A DNA stretch of 36,471 nt from a virus. This document shows positions 29,323 through 36,416 of the stretch, piece by piece. The position numbers were made by a program, and so were the translations under genes. The DNA lies in IMG/VR virus record IMGVR_UViG_3300047550_004912, positions 1 to 36,471 of that record. The stretch is one strand, 5' to 3'. The notes beneath the pieces are model-generated. The model did not search any database and was not told the origin of the DNA. It saw only the letters and a list, made by a program, of their open reading frames with translations. The first letter of the stretch is position 1, and each line of letters opens with the position of its first letter.

Positions 29323-30321
29323 GTGGCTACATACCTCATCATTGATACACAAAATCTATTCATGCGGGTCCGGCATGGGGTTCGTGCCCCGGACACCGAG
29401 CAGCAGCTGGCGCTGGCGCTGCACATCATACTGAGCAGCATCAAGAAGGTGTGGAATCAGTTTGACGGTACGCACACGGTGTTCTGCCTCGAAGGGCGAA
29501 GCTGGCGAAAGGACGTGTATGCACCCTACAAGGCCAACAGGAAGGCCGCGGCGATCAAGAGAACTCCCCGCGAGGTCGAGGAGGACAACGTGTTCTTCGA
29601 GGTCATGGATCAGTTCGTCAAGTTCGTGGCGGGACAGACCAACTGCACGGTTCTGCGGCATCCCGAGGCCGAGGCCGACGACATGATCGCCAGGTGGATC
29701 GCCCTCCACCCTGATGATCAACACATCATCATCAGCAGCGACAGCGATTTCCAGCAGCTGGTCAGGGAAAACGTCAAGATCTACAACGGCATCGCCGCTC
29801 TGCTTTACACGCATGAGGGCGTTTACGACAAGGACGGCAACATTGCCAAGAACAAGCACGGCAAGGAGCTTCCCATCCCTGATCCAGATTGGTTGCTGTT
29901 CGAGAAGTGCATGCGCGGCGATGATGGTGACAACGTGATGAGCGCGTTTCCTGGGGTTCGTACCAAGAAACTACAGGAAGCATACGCCGATCGCGAGAAC
30001 CGGGGCTTCCCGTGGAACAACCTCATGCTCAGCAAGTGGACCGACCACGAGGGCGTCGAGCACAGGGTCAAGGACGATTTCGAGCGCAACCGGTTGCTGA
30101 TCGATCTCAACAGGCAACCTGCGGATTTGGTCGAGAAGTTTGACCAGATCATCCAATCGAGCATCATCAGGGAACCGAGGAAGCAGGTCGGCCTGGCGCT
30201 GATCAGGTTCTGCAACCTGCACGGCCTGGTCAAGATCGAAAAAACCAGCGGAGAGTTCAGCCCATGCCTCAGCTCGATGTATCATGGGCATCTGGCGCAG
30301 GACTCCGACGCGGATAAATAA
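29323..30321 (+). CDS. 5'-3' exonuclease / RNase H (T4 Rnh, FEN family)
   Basis: A 332-residue nuclease that would remove RNA primers and flaps in lagging-strand synthesis, partner of the ligase and polymerase. It carries LIIDTQNLFMR (first metal Asp), VYAPYKANRK, EAEADDMIARW (acidic pair), IISSDSDFQQL (metal site) and CMRGDDGDNVM (the GDxxDN helix-hairpin region). Length is close to T4 RNase H (305). The start is GTG 29323 with AGGAG seven bases upstream; no ATG fits. It has its own promoter at 29271. The C-terminal tail ends in an acidic stretch. Confidence 0.9.
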   Translation: MATYLIIDTQNLFMRVRHGVRAPDTEQQLALALHIILSSIKKVWNQFDGTHTVFCLEGRSWRKDVYAPYKANRKAAAIKRTPREVEEDNVFFEVMDQFVKFVAGQTNCTVLRHPEAEADDMIARWIALHPDDQHIIISSDSDFQQLVRENVKIYNGIAALLYTHEGVYDKDGNIAKNKHGKELPIPDPDWLLFEKCMRGDDGDNVMSAFPGVRTKKLQEAYADRENRGFPWNNLMLSKWTDHEGVEHRVKDDFERNRLLIDLNRQPADLVEKFDQIIQSSIIREPRKQVGLALIRFCNLHGLVKIEKTSGEFSPCLSSMYHGHLAQDSDADK

Positions 30322-30323
30322 TC
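30313..30323 (+). promoter_or_regulatory. late-type promoter box GATAAATAATC
   Basis: It overlaps the end of the RNase H gene and lies ten bases before ATG 30334 (one base before a GTG at 30325). It is the TAAATAATC form. Confidence 0.55.
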
Positions 30324-30333
30324 CGTGTTAGGG

Positions 30334-30882
30334 ATGGGTCCAGAGGATGCGATCAGCACCGTCGAGGGTTATCGAAACCCCGAGATACATCATTATCATC
30401 ATGGATCTCACCCCGGGTCAACCTGGCACATAAAGACGATATTACCGGGTCCAACGGTCCTCAACGACGATACTCACGTTTTGTTCTCCTTCTGGAGAAG
30501 ATTACAGGAAAATCACCCAAATCTGGTGCTGCTCGGTAAGCAAGCGTACGACTGGCAGGGGAATTTGATCCCCAGCTGGTGGACCATATGGCTAGACGAA
30601 AAGGTCGACATCATTTGGTCATGGTCCAGGGAGAATGGATTTGAGTACGAGTTCGTTGATTTTGAGATCGGGCTGAAGGCCAGCGCGACCCTGATCAGTT
30701 CCATGATAGGCGGCGATGATTCTAGACTATCAACGCGCAAATCAGCAAGCTATAAGCGGTTGCACGAGATCGCGGAATTCCTCCGCACCTATACGACCGA
30801 CAAGCAAAGCCGCGCAAAACGCGCAAATCTCAGGGTTATAACCAATGACGAGGTACTCGCTGAAACCACTGACCGAAAATAG
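30334..30882 (+). CDS. unknown protein, 182 residues
   Basis: The start is uncertain: GTG 30325 would be leaderless from the box, ATG 30334 has TTAGGG directly against it. The protein is aromatic-rich (SWWTIWLDEKVDIIWSWS, YEFVDFEIGLKASATL) with a basic C-terminus (TDKQSRAKRANLRVIT). A His-rich stretch HHYHHGSHPG lies near residue 20. No family recognised. It overlaps the next gene by 38 bases in another frame. Confidence 0.6.
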   Translation: MGPEDAISTVEGYRNPEIHHYHHGSHPGSTWHIKTILPGPTVLNDDTHVLFSFWRRLQENHPNLVLLGKQAYDWQGNLIPSWWTIWLDEKVDIIWSWSRENGFEYEFVDFEIGLKASATLISSMIGGDDSRLSTRKSASYKRLHEIAEFLRTYTTDKQSRAKRANLRVITNDEVLAETTDRK

Positions 30883-31321
30883 CTGGATCCTGCTCGCCGA
30901 CGGCGAGAGGTCCGGTCTGGTCAACAGGGTGGACGATGCGATCAGGGTTATTGGTAAGATCGCATCCGGTACCCATGAAAGCATCGACGCGCTGAAGATC
31001 CAGCTCGGAGGAAAGCTGTTGATAGAGCAAACCGTTGAACCAGTGCAGGAAAAAGAGCAGGGTCAGGTCAACGGCTATCCGATCAAGCACGGTGAGTGGC
31101 ACAACGTCGTGGTCGAGCCGGTGCCAAGCTACACGAGGACCGCCAAGAGCGAGCATCGGTATGCTGCTGGATACTACGGTCTCAGGTTCCCGAACGGATG
31201 GACCCAGAGCTTTTGCCCAAAGCTGTCAACCCTGGCCGATTACGAATACATCGGTCCATTTACCACCAAGCTGGAAATGCAACATCAGATATCCTCGAAG
31301 AACAAAACCATCAATGTCTGA
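30845..31321 (+). CDS. conserved phage protein (GYPIKH ... FCPKLSTL family), unknown
   Basis: A 158-residue protein: SWILLADGERSGLVNRVDD, DALKIQLGGKL, NGYPIKHGEWHNVVVEPVPS, RYAAGYYGLRFPNGWTQSFC and PKLSTLADYEYIGPFTTKLE. I recall homologs in T4-like marine phages ending in the same MQHQISSKNK. Strand-rich, soluble. Function unknown. It overlaps the NADAR-family gene by eight bases, and both precede the small gene at 31744, so three genes form a compact operon. Confidence 0.68.
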   Translation: MTRYSLKPLTENSWILLADGERSGLVNRVDDAIRVIGKIASGTHESIDALKIQLGGKLLIEQTVEPVQEKEQGQVNGYPIKHGEWHNVVVEPVPSYTRTAKSEHRYAAGYYGLRFPNGWTQSFCPKLSTLADYEYIGPFTTKLEMQHQISSKNKTINV

Positions 31322-31763
31322 GATCAGGGAATTTTCCGGAGACCATCGGTTTCTCAGCAACTTCCAACCGATCAACGTGGAATACGAGGGCGCCATGTAT
31401 CCAAGCGTGGAACACGCCTACCAGGCGGCAAAGACCCTCGATCCGGAGGAGCGGGATATCATCCGCTCCTCCGGATCGGCATCGATGGCCAAGAAGCTTG
31501 GTCGCCACGTCAAGGTCCGCGAGGACTGGGAACACATCAAGATCGCCGTCATGACCGAGCTGGTTTACAAGAAATTCCTTGCCAGCGAGGAGCTGACCAG
31601 CAAGCTGCTGGATACCAGAGACGCAGCCCTCGTCGAGGGCAACTGGTGGGGAGATAGATTCTGGGGCGTGTGCAACGGGGTCGGATACAATCATCTAGGC
31701 CGGATACTGATGGCCGTTAGGAAATCACTGAGGGAGGAAAGAAATGAGCACGGCACCCCTTGA
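31314..31763 (+). CDS. NADAR (YbiA-like) family protein
   Basis: A 149-residue protein that matches the NADAR/YbiA family along its whole length: FSGDHRFLSNFQPINVEYEG, YPSVEHAYQAAKTLD, AKKLGRHVKVREDW, KIAVMTELVYKKFL, EGNWWGDRFWGVC and GYNHLGRILMAVRKSL. The conserved Glu of VEHAYQA and the WxDxxWG block form the active site. Family members act as N-glycosidases on ADP-ribose-like or riboflavin-intermediate compounds, and some remove ADP-ribose from guanine bases. In a phage this could reverse DarT-type attack. Start ATG 31314 overlaps the previous stop by eight bases; the longer frame to 31035 is a shadow. Confidence 0.87.
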   Translation: MSEIREFSGDHRFLSNFQPINVEYEGAMYPSVEHAYQAAKTLDPEERDIIRSSGSASMAKKLGRHVKVREDWEHIKIAVMTELVYKKFLASEELTSKLLDTRDAALVEGNWWGDRFWGVCNGVGYNHLGRILMAVRKSLREERNEHGTP

Positions 31764-31968
31764 GCAGTTCATCAAGAAATATCAAACCGCAAGGAGCTAC
31801 AACAGCAAGGAAATCCGGCTGACGATCTCCGAAGCTGAGGAACTCAGCACGGCGGTTGCCCTGCTGCTGGCCAGCACGTCGACCCTGACGGCACGGGTAA
31901 TCGCGCTACAGGACCAGTTGCTGGCGGACCGCAACGAGATCGAGGTTACCGGAGGCAGCTTCACTTGA
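31744..31968 (+). CDS. small helical phage protein, 74 residues
   Basis: Starts inside the end of the NADAR gene with GGAGGAAAG upstream. The peptide LEQFIKKYQTARSYNSKEIR continues with LTISEAEELSTAVALLLAST, and a coiled-coil region ends EIEVTGGSFT. A family with this exact layout appears common in phages, in my recollection, without assigned function. Likely oligomeric. Confidence 0.65.
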   Translation: MSTAPLEQFIKKYQTARSYNSKEIRLTISEAEELSTAVALLLASTSTLTARVIALQDQLLADRNEIEVTGGSFT

Positions 31969-31992
31969 CGCCGGCATTTTTCTAGCTAGCAT
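31965..31992 (+). promoter_or_regulatory. sigma70-type promoter, probable leaderless transcript
   Basis: TTGACG at 31965-31970 and TAGCAT at 31987-31992 are 16 bases apart. ATG 31999 follows the -10 box by only six bases, so transcription should start at the initiation codon. No ribosome binding site is present. Confidence 0.65.
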
Positions 31993-31998
31993 GTAAGC

Positions 31999-32649
31999 AT
32001 GAATCTCCTTCGAAAAGAAATCAAGGACGATGGAATCCTTTCCATCGTGGAAATGATAGGCGGGTGCGACCTAGAAAACGGTCCCTGGATCGCCGGTGGA
32101 TGTGCTAGGTTGCTTTGGTTTGGCAAACCTTGGATGGATCATGACGTCGATCTGTTCTTTCCAAACTTTGAGAAGTTCAACCTGGCCAATGCAGCACTGA
32201 GATTCCATCATGCCCTGGACGGCATGTCCCGCGCCGACGATTCATCGAACGTGCTGCTAGCAAGGTCCTCCGACCAACTGTTTGAAACGGACAATGCCAT
32301 CACCTACACCACGATCCTGCCATCAGATCGAACCACATCGGCCAAGGTGCAGATCATTCGAACGGCATGGCACGAGAACCTTCGATCGGTTTGGTCAAAC
32401 TTTGATTTCACCGCATGCAAGTTCGCCACCGACGGCAAGGTCGTGGTAGCTGATCCGTCGGCGGTAGATGATTGCCAACGAAAGAGGCTGAGGATGAATC
32501 CGCAATCCATCCGTAGGGCCAGCGCCATCCGCACCCTCAAGTATTCCATCTATGGATTCAATGCCGACCCGGATATCATCTCCGAGCTGATATCCCAATA
32601 TCGAGATGGGACCATATCCAATGACATGGGTCTGGAAGCCTATACATGA
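31999..32649 (+). CDS. nucleotidyltransferase-fold protein
   Basis: A 216-residue protein. WIAGGCARLLWFGKPWMDHD followed by VDLFF gives the GG(x)-DxD signature of polymerase-beta-type nucleotidyltransferases, with aspartates of DHDVD as metal ligands. A third acidic residue could be the Asp in NFDFTACKFA. The C-terminal part (QSIRRASAIRTLKYSIYGF) resembles the RNA-contacting arm of CCA-adding or MNT-type enzymes. It may modify an RNA or protein with a nucleotide. Leaderless start at a promoter. Ends in an ATGA overlap. Confidence 0.62.
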   Translation: MNLLRKEIKDDGILSIVEMIGGCDLENGPWIAGGCARLLWFGKPWMDHDVDLFFPNFEKFNLANAALRFHHALDGMSRADDSSNVLLARSSDQLFETDNAITYTTILPSDRTTSAKVQIIRTAWHENLRSVWSNFDFTACKFATDGKVVVADPSAVDDCQRKRLRMNPQSIRRASAIRTLKYSIYGFNADPDIISELISQYRDGTISNDMGLEAYT

Positions 32650-32999
32650 CACTGGAAGAGGCCAGGGTTTTAAGCCAGCTGGATGACAGGGTCCATCACG
32701 TCATCGATGGCATGGATCGAAAATACACATGCTATGCCGGGTTGATCGTGCCGTACAACGTCGGTATCACCGTGATACTTTACGTGCTGATCAATTCCGG
32801 TGCTTACCAAGACAAGCTGTCCTCCCACATGGACATGGATGAGATCAGGAGGCTAAACCCGCATGATCCCAAGCTATCATCGCCGGGCATAAAGATACCG
32901 ATGTATCTGTGCAGCAAGATGCGGACCATCATGGAAACATGGGAACCCCAGCATTTCGATGACCTGATACCCGCCGGGTGGTCGGACCTAGAATCATGA
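32646..32999 (+). CDS. unknown protein, 117 residues
   Basis: Starts in the ATGA overlap with the nucleotidyltransferase-like gene, so likely co-expressed with it. It includes a hydrophobic stretch LIVPYNVGITVILYVLINSG that could be buried core or a single membrane span, then MDMDEIRRLNPHDPK and the tail FDDLIPAGWSDLES. No domain recognised. The stop lies inside the hairpin at 32977-33009. Confidence 0.65.
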   Translation: MTLEEARVLSQLDDRVHHVIDGMDRKYTCYAGLIVPYNVGITVILYVLINSGAYQDKLSSHMDMDEIRRLNPHDPKLSSPGIKIPMYLCSKMRTIMETWEPQHFDDLIPAGWSDLES

Positions 33000-33009
33000 T
33001 CCGACCACC
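32977..33009 (+). terminator. hairpin at the end of the 32646-32999 gene
   Basis: GGTGGTCGGA (32977-32986) and TCCGACCACC (33000-33009) form a perfect 10-bp stem around a 13-base loop containing the stop codon. Flanking GCCG/CGGC can extend it past a small bulge. A late-type box follows at 33015. Confidence 0.65.
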
Positions 33010-33014
33010 TCCGG

Positions 33015-33023
33015 CTAAATATT
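33015..33023 (+). promoter_or_regulatory. late-type promoter box CTAAATATT
   Basis: The box lies 14 bases before ATG 33038, directly after the hairpin, so it would begin a new transcript. Confidence 0.5.
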
Positions 33024-33037
33024 GGTCGGAGAACAAC

Positions 33038-33343
33038 ATGAGCAGGCCCAAGCCGACGATATTGCTTGATCATACCGACCCAAGGACCTACAAGAGCGAG
33101 CAGGTCCTGGCGGCCGATGGCATCTATGCGGTGTTCCTCAATGGGCAACCGATCAACCTCCGCAGCCTCAACAAGCTGCTGGACTATCCTGGTCCAAAGT
33201 ATCGAAAGGTCAGCTTTTCCAATCCAGGGCATGCCCATAACCTTGCCGAAAAGCTAAACCAGGCCTTCAAGACGGACGGGTTCAAGGTCTACTTGTTGAC
33301 AAATGGCACGATCGTCGAAGAAAAACCCGCAGGATCTCAATGA
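33038..33343 (+). CDS. unknown protein, 101 residues
   Basis: ATG 33038 has GGAGAA upstream; the extension to 32978 crosses the hairpin and promoter. The sequence MSRPKPTILLDHTDPRTYKS leads to a compact alpha/beta region (GIYAVFLNGQPINLRSLNKL, KYRKVSFSNPGHAHNLAEKL and FKVYLLTNGTIV). No family identified. The 3' end overlaps the next gene by 41 bases in another frame. Confidence 0.6.
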   Translation: MSRPKPTILLDHTDPRTYKSEQVLAADGIYAVFLNGQPINLRSLNKLLDYPGPKYRKVSFSNPGHAHNLAEKLNQAFKTDGFKVYLLTNGTIVEEKPAGSQ

Positions 33344-33749
33344 TCTACCAGCCGGATGGTCAACGAGGGAGGAGCTAGCTCTCCTCATCTGCCAGGATCC
33401 GGATGCCGTTGCGGCATGGAATCGACACGTCCGCTTGGGTGCCAAGCAGCGGTACTCGGAGGATGATCCGGTCAAGGGTTGGACGTCCAACCTGTTCGTG
33501 CAAAACAGCTGGCAGCTCACCATGTTCGGATCGGCCTTGCTCGGCAGCACATACAAGCACTGGATCATCCGCAATGATGCGAACGCGAGACTGACCGGAC
33601 GCGTGATAGTCAACATGAACCGTCTCATCAACGGCCCCTGGCACGCGCACAACACCTCCATACGGGTGTGGGACCAATACCTGAACTTCGAGCTAGCGAT
33701 GTTCGATGGCAACCTGCACCAGTTTGTGGATTTTAGATCGCCAAGATAG
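33303..33749 (+). CDS. unknown protein, 148 residues
   Basis: The start ATG 33303 lies 41 bases within the previous gene. The protein begins with a basic patch (MARSSKKNPQD), then WSTREELALLICQDPDAVAA, a region WTSNLFVQNSWQLTMFGSAL and TYKHWIIRNDANARLTGRVI. This pattern may be a helical nucleic-acid or protein-binding unit, but nothing is recognised. It ends four bases before the -35 box of the MoxR gene promoter. Confidence 0.62.
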   Translation: MARSSKKNPQDLNDLPAGWSTREELALLICQDPDAVAAWNRHVRLGAKQRYSEDDPVKGWTSNLFVQNSWQLTMFGSALLGSTYKHWIIRNDANARLTGRVIVNMNRLINGPWHAHNTSIRVWDQYLNFELAMFDGNLHQFVDFRSPR

Positions 33750-33753
33750 GTTC

Positions 33754-33783
33754 TTGACGCCACCGGCGTTCTAAAACATAAAG
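33754..33783 (+). promoter_or_regulatory. possible sigma70-type promoter of the MoxR-type gene
   Basis: TTGACG at 33754-33759 and CATAAA at 33778-33783 are 18 bases apart. ATG 33818 follows with AAGGAA upstream. The -10 match is only four of six. Confidence 0.45.
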
Positions 33784-33817
33784 TCGAGTCGCAACATACC
33801 AAACGTAAGGAACAACT

Positions 33818-35023
33818 ATGGCAAAGTCTCCATCAAACAAGATCCTCGAGACCGATTCGGTCACTCCGAGCCAGCTCAAGATGGCCATCAAGCATGCCAT
33901 CGCGAGAAAGCGCCCGATGTTCATCTGGGGACAGCCGGGCATTGGCAAGAGCGAGATCGTGGCCGAGGTGGCCAAGAGCCAGGGACGCCCGCTGATCGAC
34001 ATCCGACTGCCGCTGATGGAACCAACTGACATCCGCGGTATCCCCTACCTCGCCGAGGTCAAGGTCTACGACAAGAACGGCAATCTGCTGCGGGACGAGA
34101 CCGGGGTTCCAATCACCGACAAGGAGTTCCGCTGGAGCACCCCGAGCGACCTGCCGACCGATGAGGCCAGCCGCGCGCTGGTGTTCTTCGACGAGATGAG
34201 CGCTGCCCCGCCGAGCGTGCAGGCCGCTACCTACCAGATCATCCTGAATCGCCGCATCGGCAACTACGTGATGCCCAATGACGTGGTGATCGTTGCTGCC
34301 GGCAACCGCGTCAAGGACAAGGGCGTGGCATACAACATGCCCATGCCGCTGGCCAACCGCTTCTCTCCTCACCTGACGCTGTCGGTCGACAAGGACGACT
34401 GGCTCGAATGGGCCACGCTGAATCGCGTCCACAAGGACGTGGTCGGCTACATCGGATTCCAGGGCGGCGATCTCAACCAGTTCAATCCAAGCGCCGAAGG
34501 GTATGCTTTTGCGACACCACGCAGCTGGTACTTCGTAAGCGAGCTCCTGCAGGAGGAAGGACCGGATGGTCGCCTGGTCGACACGAACCTCCCGAGCGAC
34601 GTGCTGGGCAGCATGATCAAGGGCACCATCGGCGAGGGTGTGGGCGTGAAGTTCATGACCTATCGCAACCAGGCGGCGAACCTGCCACATGCCCGCGACG
34701 TGCTGAGCGGCAAGGTTACCAAGCTGAACACCAAGCAGATCGACGTGATGTATGCCTTGGTGACGGCGCTAACCTACGAGCTCAAGGACTCCGCGGAGCG
34801 CGGCCTGAAGGCGCAGGCAAACGGTGATCGCAAGCCGATGGATGAGTTCCAGAAGCAGGTGGATACCTTCTTCCGCTTCATCATGGACAACCTCGAGGAC
34901 GAGCTGGTGGTGATGGGCAGCAAGACCATCCTCGGCACCTACAAGCTGCCGATCGAGGCGCCCGTGCTGAAGAACTGGAAGGAATTCGTCAAGCGTTACG
35001 CGGATCTCCTGCCGAACGTCTGA
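33818..35023 (+). CDS. MoxR/RavA-type AAA+ ATPase
   Basis: A 401-residue AAA+ ATPase. Walker A is FIWGQPGIGKSEIV (about 32-45), the pore region is RLPLMEPTDIRGIPYL, Walker B is ALVFFDEMSAA (about 125), sensor 1 is VIVAAGNR and the arginine-containing PLANRFSPHLTL follows. MoxR ATPases usually act as chaperones on VWA-domain proteins encoded next door, and such a protein follows at 35127. In phages such pairs are found without known target. Its stop is seven bases before a strong hairpin. Confidence 0.88.
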   Translation: MAKSPSNKILETDSVTPSQLKMAIKHAIARKRPMFIWGQPGIGKSEIVAEVAKSQGRPLIDIRLPLMEPTDIRGIPYLAEVKVYDKNGNLLRDETGVPITDKEFRWSTPSDLPTDEASRALVFFDEMSAAPPSVQAATYQIILNRRIGNYVMPNDVVIVAAGNRVKDKGVAYNMPMPLANRFSPHLTLSVDKDDWLEWATLNRVHKDVVGYIGFQGGDLNQFNPSAEGYAFATPRSWYFVSELLQEEGPDGRLVDTNLPSDVLGSMIKGTIGEGVGVKFMTYRNQAANLPHARDVLSGKVTKLNTKQIDVMYALVTALTYELKDSAERGLKAQANGDRKPMDEFQKQVDTFFRFIMDNLEDELVVMGSKTILGTYKLPIEAPVLKNWKEFVKRYADLLPNV

Positions 35024-35029
35024 TGCTGA

Positions 35030-35057
35030 GCACGAGGGGGACCAGTCCCCCTCGTGC
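35030..35057 (+). terminator. strong hairpin after the MoxR-type gene
   Basis: GCACGAGGGGGA (35030-35041) pairs perfectly with TCCCCCTCGTGC (35046-35057) around a CCAG loop. No T-run follows, but a 12-bp GC-rich stem directly after the stop and just before a new promoter is a clear transcript boundary. Confidence 0.75.
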
Positions 35058-35072
35058 CTGCCTAGAACCAGG

Positions 35073-35100
35073 TTGACTCTCCGGCGCATCCTGGTATAAT
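35073..35100 (+). promoter_or_regulatory. sigma70-type promoter of the VWA protein gene
   Basis: TTGACT at 35073-35078 and a perfect TATAAT at 35095-35100 are 16 bases apart, the same geometry as the ligase promoter. ATG 35127 follows with GGAGAG. Confidence 0.85.
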
Positions 35101-35126
35101 CGACTAAAAGCCGATTGGAGAGAACC

Positions 35127-36416
35127 ATGCTGACGAAAAGAGATCCGGTAGAAACCAAGGTCAAGCAGGCGCGCATCAAGCTTCTGTTTGCACAGCCATT
35201 CTTTGGCACCCTGATCATGCACCTTCCCTTGGTGGATGTGACCGATCAGGGTTGGTGTCCGACCGCAGCCGTGGATGGCCGCAACATCTACTACAACCGG
35301 GACTTCTTCAAGAAGCTCGACGTTGACGAGATCCAGTTCGTGCTGTGCCACGAGGTGCTGCACGTGGCATTCGACCATTTTGGTCGCCGCAGCCATCGTG
35401 ATCCCAGCTGGTGGAACATGGCCAACGACTACGTGATCAATGCCACGCTGATCCAGGATAAGATCGGCAAGATGCCGACCGAGCGGGTGCCGGTCACTGA
35501 CACGGACTCGACAGGCAAGAAGACCACGTCCCAGCGCGTCGGACTGTATGACGAGAAGTACACCAAACCCAATATCTGGACCTCCGAGGCCGTATATGAC
35601 GATCTCGAGAAGCGCAAGGTCAAGAAGGAACTCACCCTTGACGTCCATCTTGAGATGGGTAAGGACGGCAGCGGCAGCGGTGGCGACAAGGACAGCAAGT
35701 CCGGCGGCGGCATACCGATCAAGGTCTCCGATGAGGATCTCAAGAAGATCCGCGAGGAAATGAAGGCCAAGGTCCTGCAGGCTGCCAACGCGGCGGCAGG
35801 CAAGATGCCGGCCAGCCTGCGCAGGCTGATTGACGATCTCGTTGAACCCAAGGTCAACTGGCGTGACCTGCTCAAGCAGAGCATCCAGAGCTGCCTCACC
35901 GACGACTTCACTTGGATGAGACCGAACCGCAAGCACATGTATGGCGGTATCTTCCTACCGACGCTGAAGAAGGACGAGACCATCGATCTCGAGATCGCCA
36001 TCGACATGAGCGGATCGATCTCCGATGCAATGGGCAAGGATTTCCTATCGGAAGTGCATGGCATCATGAACATGTATTCCGATTTCAAGATAGGAATCCT
36101 GACCTTTGACACGCAGATCTACAATCACAAGACCTTCACCAAGGAAACGGCCGACGAGCTGCTGCGATACGAGCTCGGAGGAGGCGGTGGCACGGACTTC
36201 AGCTGCTTCTGGAACCACTGGATGAACAACCAGATAGAGCCAAAGCTGGCGCTGGTGTTCACCGATGGATTCCCATTCGGTAGCTGGGGTCCGCATAACT
36301 ACGCCGACACCCTTTGGGTGATCACCGAGGGGGCAAAGACCAGGGTCAAGCCACCGTTCGGTAGATACGCCTACTACGATTCGACCGTCGGCCTCGAGGA
36401 GCTCGGGGAGGTATGA
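35127..36416 (+). CDS. metallopeptidase-like plus VWA-like protein (DUF2201 type)
   Basis: A 429-residue protein. N-terminal part: FVLCHEVLHVAFDHFGRR carries HExxH with a following His/Asp, the putative zinc site of the metallopeptidase-like domain. Middle: a Gly/Ser/Lys linker (KDGSGSGGDKDSKSGGG). C-terminal part: LEIAIDMSGSISDAMGK is the MIDAS DxSxS of a VWA-like domain, with GGGGTDFSCF (MIDAS Thr) and ALVFTDGFPFG (MIDAS Asp). It is the expected client of the MoxR ATPase upstream. I prefer ATG 35127 to an in-frame TTG at 35115, because GGAGAG sits between. Target unknown. Confidence 0.85.
   Translation: MLTKRDPVETKVKQARIKLLFAQPFFGTLIMHLPLVDVTDQGWCPTAAVDGRNIYYNRDFFKKLDVDEIQFVLCHEVLHVAFDHFGRRSHRDPSWWNMANDYVINATLIQDKIGKMPTERVPVTDTDSTGKKTTSQRVGLYDEKYTKPNIWTSEAVYDDLEKRKVKKELTLDVHLEMGKDGSGSGGDKDSKSGGGIPIKVSDEDLKKIREEMKAKVLQAANAAAGKMPASLRRLIDDLVEPKVNWRDLLKQSIQSCLTDDFTWMRPNRKHMYGGIFLPTLKKDETIDLEIAIDMSGSISDAMGKDFLSEVHGIMNMYSDFKIGILTFDTQIYNHKTFTKETADELLRYELGGGGGTDFSCFWNHWMNNQIEPKLALVFTDGFPFGSWGPHNYADTLWVITEGAKTRVKPPFGRYAYYDSTVGLEELGEV

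Noticed and set aside
34989-35936. Long minus-strand open frame opposite the VWA gene
   Set aside because: It crosses the strong hairpin and promoter at 35030-35100 and is the shadow of a protein with clear HExxH and MIDAS motifs.
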